From Allobrachymonas sp. (lineage in GTDB: Bacteria > Pseudomonadota > Gammaproteobacteria > Burkholderiales > Burkholderiaceae_C), in the NCBI GenBank assembly GCA_030538335.1, contig JAUNUE010000104.1, forward strand, positions 1-6,508: a DNA stretch of 6,508 nucleotides. Reading direction: 5' to 3'. Shown here one piece after another: positions 5,184-6,508 of this stretch. The translations under genes were made by a program, and so were the position numbers. The notes under the pieces are model-generated. The model ran no database searches. It was not told the origin of the DNA and saw only the letters and a program-made list of their open reading frames with translations. Every line of letters begins with the position of its first letter. Within the stretch, counting starts at the first letter, position 1.

Positions 5184-5278
5184 GTCATTGCGAGCCGCCG
5201 CAGGCGGCGTGGCAATCTGCTTGTTTCCGGGCCATGCCACAAGATTGCCGCGTCGCGCTTTGCGCTCCTCGCAATGAC
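5184..5278. repeat. 95-bp palindromic dispersed-repeat-like element (GTCATTGCGAG ... CTCGCAATGAC)
   Basis: The ends are perfect 11-bp inverted repeats (5184-5194 and 5268-5278). An inner pair GGCAATCT (5211-5218) and AGATTGCC (5242-5249) continues the long stem. Between these, each arm carries its own small hairpin of different sequence: GCCGCC-GCA-GGCGGC (5194-5208) on the left and GCGC-TTT-GCGC (5255-5265) on the right, so the whole can fold as a cross. From memory, elements with these terminal and inner motifs occur as multi-copy intergenic repeats in several bacterial groups, and I assign it to that type by recognition only. No target-site duplication or transposase is visible. It lies about 50 bases past the amidase stop. 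Confidence 0.75.
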
Positions 5279-5326
5279 ACGGTTTTGGCTCTGTGCGCAT
5301 CCTGCGGGCAGATTGTGAACAGGCGC

Positions 5327-6508
5327 TTACTGGCAGGAGGGCGGCATCTTGTGCCACCACGGTTGCGCCTGCTCCAGTTGCTGCGCCAGTTGCAGCAACG
5401 AGGCTTCGTTGCCCAGTCGCCCGGCAAACATCACGCCAACGGGCAAACCGGCAGGCGCCGTGGCGCTGGGCGCACTCCAGTGCAAGGGCACACTGATGGC
5501 AGGCTGGCCGGTCAGGTTGGCCACAATGGGCCAGCCCATGTAGTGCAGCAGGCGCTGTTCGCCCTCCTGCATCAGCGGCAGGGCTTTGAGCAGCCAGTGC
5601 ATGCCCAACTGGCCGATGAAAATCTTGCTCAACGTTGCCTGCCAGGGTGGCAAACCCAGGCTGCCCACCAGCGCCGGGGGCTGGTTCATCGCAGGCGTAA
5701 GCAGCACGTCGTATTGCGTGTGGAATTGCGCCATGGCCACACCTTGTTGCAAGGCCATTTCGCGCGCCCAAGCCAGTTGCCCGGCGCTGACCAGCTCGCC
5801 CATGCGCGCCACGGCCCAGGTCATGGGTTCCACATCGCTGCTGCGCAAGGGCGACGGCGCCCAGCGCGGCCACATGCGCATGTATTGCGCTACCGAGCCG
5901 GTCACGATGGTCTGCATCACAGTGCCCAGCTCTTCAGGGCTGGCAAGCGGCGGGCGTGCTTCTTCAACCACATGGCCCAGTGACTGCAACAGGGAAACGG
6001 TTTTTTCAACGGCCGTGCGCGACTCGGCGTGCACTTCGCCACCCGTGAAAGGCTGCAAGGTAAAGGCGATGCGCAAGCGCGGCACGGTTTGTTCCAAAGC
6101 GCGCAAAAAACCGCCTTGCGGGGGCGAGGGCGTGTAATAGAAAGCGCCTGCATCATCCCCATGGCTCGCACAAAAAATATCAAGCATGGCAGCGCTGTCG
6201 CGCACGCTGCGGGTCAAGGCATGCTCCGTCACAATGCCTTGCCAGATTTCGACAAAACCGGGCGATCGGGGTGACCGGCCACGGCTTGGCTTCAAGCCAA
6301 ACAACCCGCAGTTGCTGGCCGGGATGCGGATCGACCCGCCCCCGTCACCGCCATGCGCCAATGGCACCATGCGCGCCGCCACGGCAGCCGCTGCGCCACC
6401 GCTGGAGCCGCCCGGCGTGCGCGTCATATCCCAGGGGTTGCGCGTAATGCCATACAGCCGCGATTCGGTATACGGCACCAGGCCCAATTCAGGCGTGGCC
6501 GTTTTGCC
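5327..6508 (-). CDS. Amidase-signature hydrolase, NylA-like (5' end cut by window edge)
   Basis: Hydrolyses an amide bond by the Ser-cisSer-Lys mechanism of the amidase signature family. The visible 393 residues start in GKTATPELGL, a form of the conserved TxxPEfG segment that follows the catalytic-Lys region; that Lys and about 80-100 N-terminal residues lie outside the window. TPGGSSGGAAAAVAA contains the cis-Ser, and GGDGGGSIRIPAS carries the nucleophile Ser, followed by GLFGLKPSRGR. The C-terminal part has NLTGQPAISVPL and LPVGVMFAGRLGNEASLLQL, as in family members of about 490 residues. The DGGGSIRIPAS form and C-terminus remind me of 6-aminohexanoate-cyclic-dimer hydrolase (NylA) and related amidases, but the substrate cannot be read from the sequence. 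It is not GatA: no Asp-tRNA/Glu-tRNA amidotransferase partners are near. The frame is intact, ending WWHKMPPSCQ with TAA. Confidence 0.9.
   Translation of the reverse strand, partial: GKTATPELGLVPYTESRLYGITRNPWDMTRTPGGSSGGAAAAVAARMVPLAHGGDGGGSIRIPASNCGLFGLKPSRGRSPRSPGFVEIWQGIVTEHALTRSVRDSAAMLDIFCASHGDDAGAFYYTPSPPQGGFLRALEQTVPRLRIAFTLQPFTGGEVHAESRTAVEKTVSLLQSLGHVVEEARPPLASPEELGTVMQTIVTGSVAQYMRMWPRWAPSPLRSSDVEPMTWAVARMGELVSAGQLAWAREMALQQGVAMAQFHTQYDVLLTPAMNQPPALVGSLGLPPWQATLSKIFIGQLGMHWLLKALPLMQEGEQRLLHYMGWPIVANLTGQPAISVPLHWSAPSATAPAGLPVGVMFAGRLGNEASLLQLAQQLEQAQPWWHKMPPSCQ

Larger units (their letters stand above)
4866..5326. other. Non-coding interval between phbB and amidase (461 bases)
   Basis: No protein gene is supported. 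The side next to phbB carries its ribosome binding site and a palindrome. The middle (4941-5140) has many complementary segments and ends in a hairpin with a T7 tract on the plus strand. The side next to the amidase stop holds a 7-bp hairpin (5155-5173) and a 95-bp palindromic repeat (5184-5278). Open frames crossing this interval are overlaps of the neighbouring genes in other frames. Confidence 0.65.

Noticed and set aside
5049..5983. Long frames on both strands (5049-5873 minus, 5114-5983 plus) crossing the palindromic repeat and the amidase end
   Set aside because: They overlap the amidase gene out of frame and translate through the repeat; no motifs support them.
6485..6487. TTG as a start codon for the amidase
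   Set aside because: The frame is open to the window edge, and the conserved TxxPEfG-type segment straddles this codon, so it is internal.
1..6508. CRISPR array, tRNA/rRNA genes, integrase or transposase genes, toxin-antitoxin pairs
   Set aside because: Looked for and not seen: no regularly spaced direct repeats, no cloverleaf with an acceptor end, and no such protein motifs.

Overview
The window looks like chromosomal DNA of a betaproteobacterium, most likely Burkholderiales and Comamonadaceae-like. The coding DNA is G+C-rich. From memory, the acetoacetyl-CoA reductase is very close to Cupriavidus PhaB/PhbB. The rne and rluC genes stand back to back, as in many proteobacteria. No database search was possible, so taxonomy and identities rest on recognised motifs and remembered family members.

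Layout, left to right. (1) The first 241 codons of RNase E (rne, minus strand) run off the left edge. (2) A 640-base divergent intergenic region follows. Its rne-proximal end can fold into three successive hairpins, the last touching the rne ribosome binding site. (3) rluC (plus) is complete. (4) An intrinsic terminator is shared with the convergent gene. (5) A complete orphan NarL/FixJ-type response regulator (minus) follows. (6) Next is a 290-base AT-rich spacer with a perfect 7-5-7 dyad close to the regulator start, a second inverted repeat and a terminator-like hairpin. (7) A complete M50/site-2-protease-family membrane metalloprotease (minus) has no clear Shine-Dalgarno. (8) phbB (minus) has a strong ribosome binding site and its own terminator. 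(9) A 461-base non-coding interval holds a possible plus-strand structured RNA and a 95-bp long-palindrome repeat with 11-bp perfect termini. (10) The C-terminal ~393 residues of an amidase-signature enzyme (minus) run off the right edge.

Functionally, rne and rluC belong to RNA metabolism: mRNA decay/rRNA processing and 23S rRNA pseudouridylation. phbB supplies the (R)-3-hydroxybutyryl-CoA monomer for polyhydroxybutyrate, but phaC and phaA are not beside it. The regulator, protease, phbB and amidase are all on the minus strand but are separated by terminators or long gaps, so they look like independent units rather than an operon. The protein-coding genes are ordinary. The parts worth a second look are non-coding: the rne leader, the dyads upstream of the response regulator, the possible RNA at 4941-5140, and the palindromic repeat at 5184-5278. 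No CRISPR array, tRNA, rRNA, integrase or transposase gene was seen.
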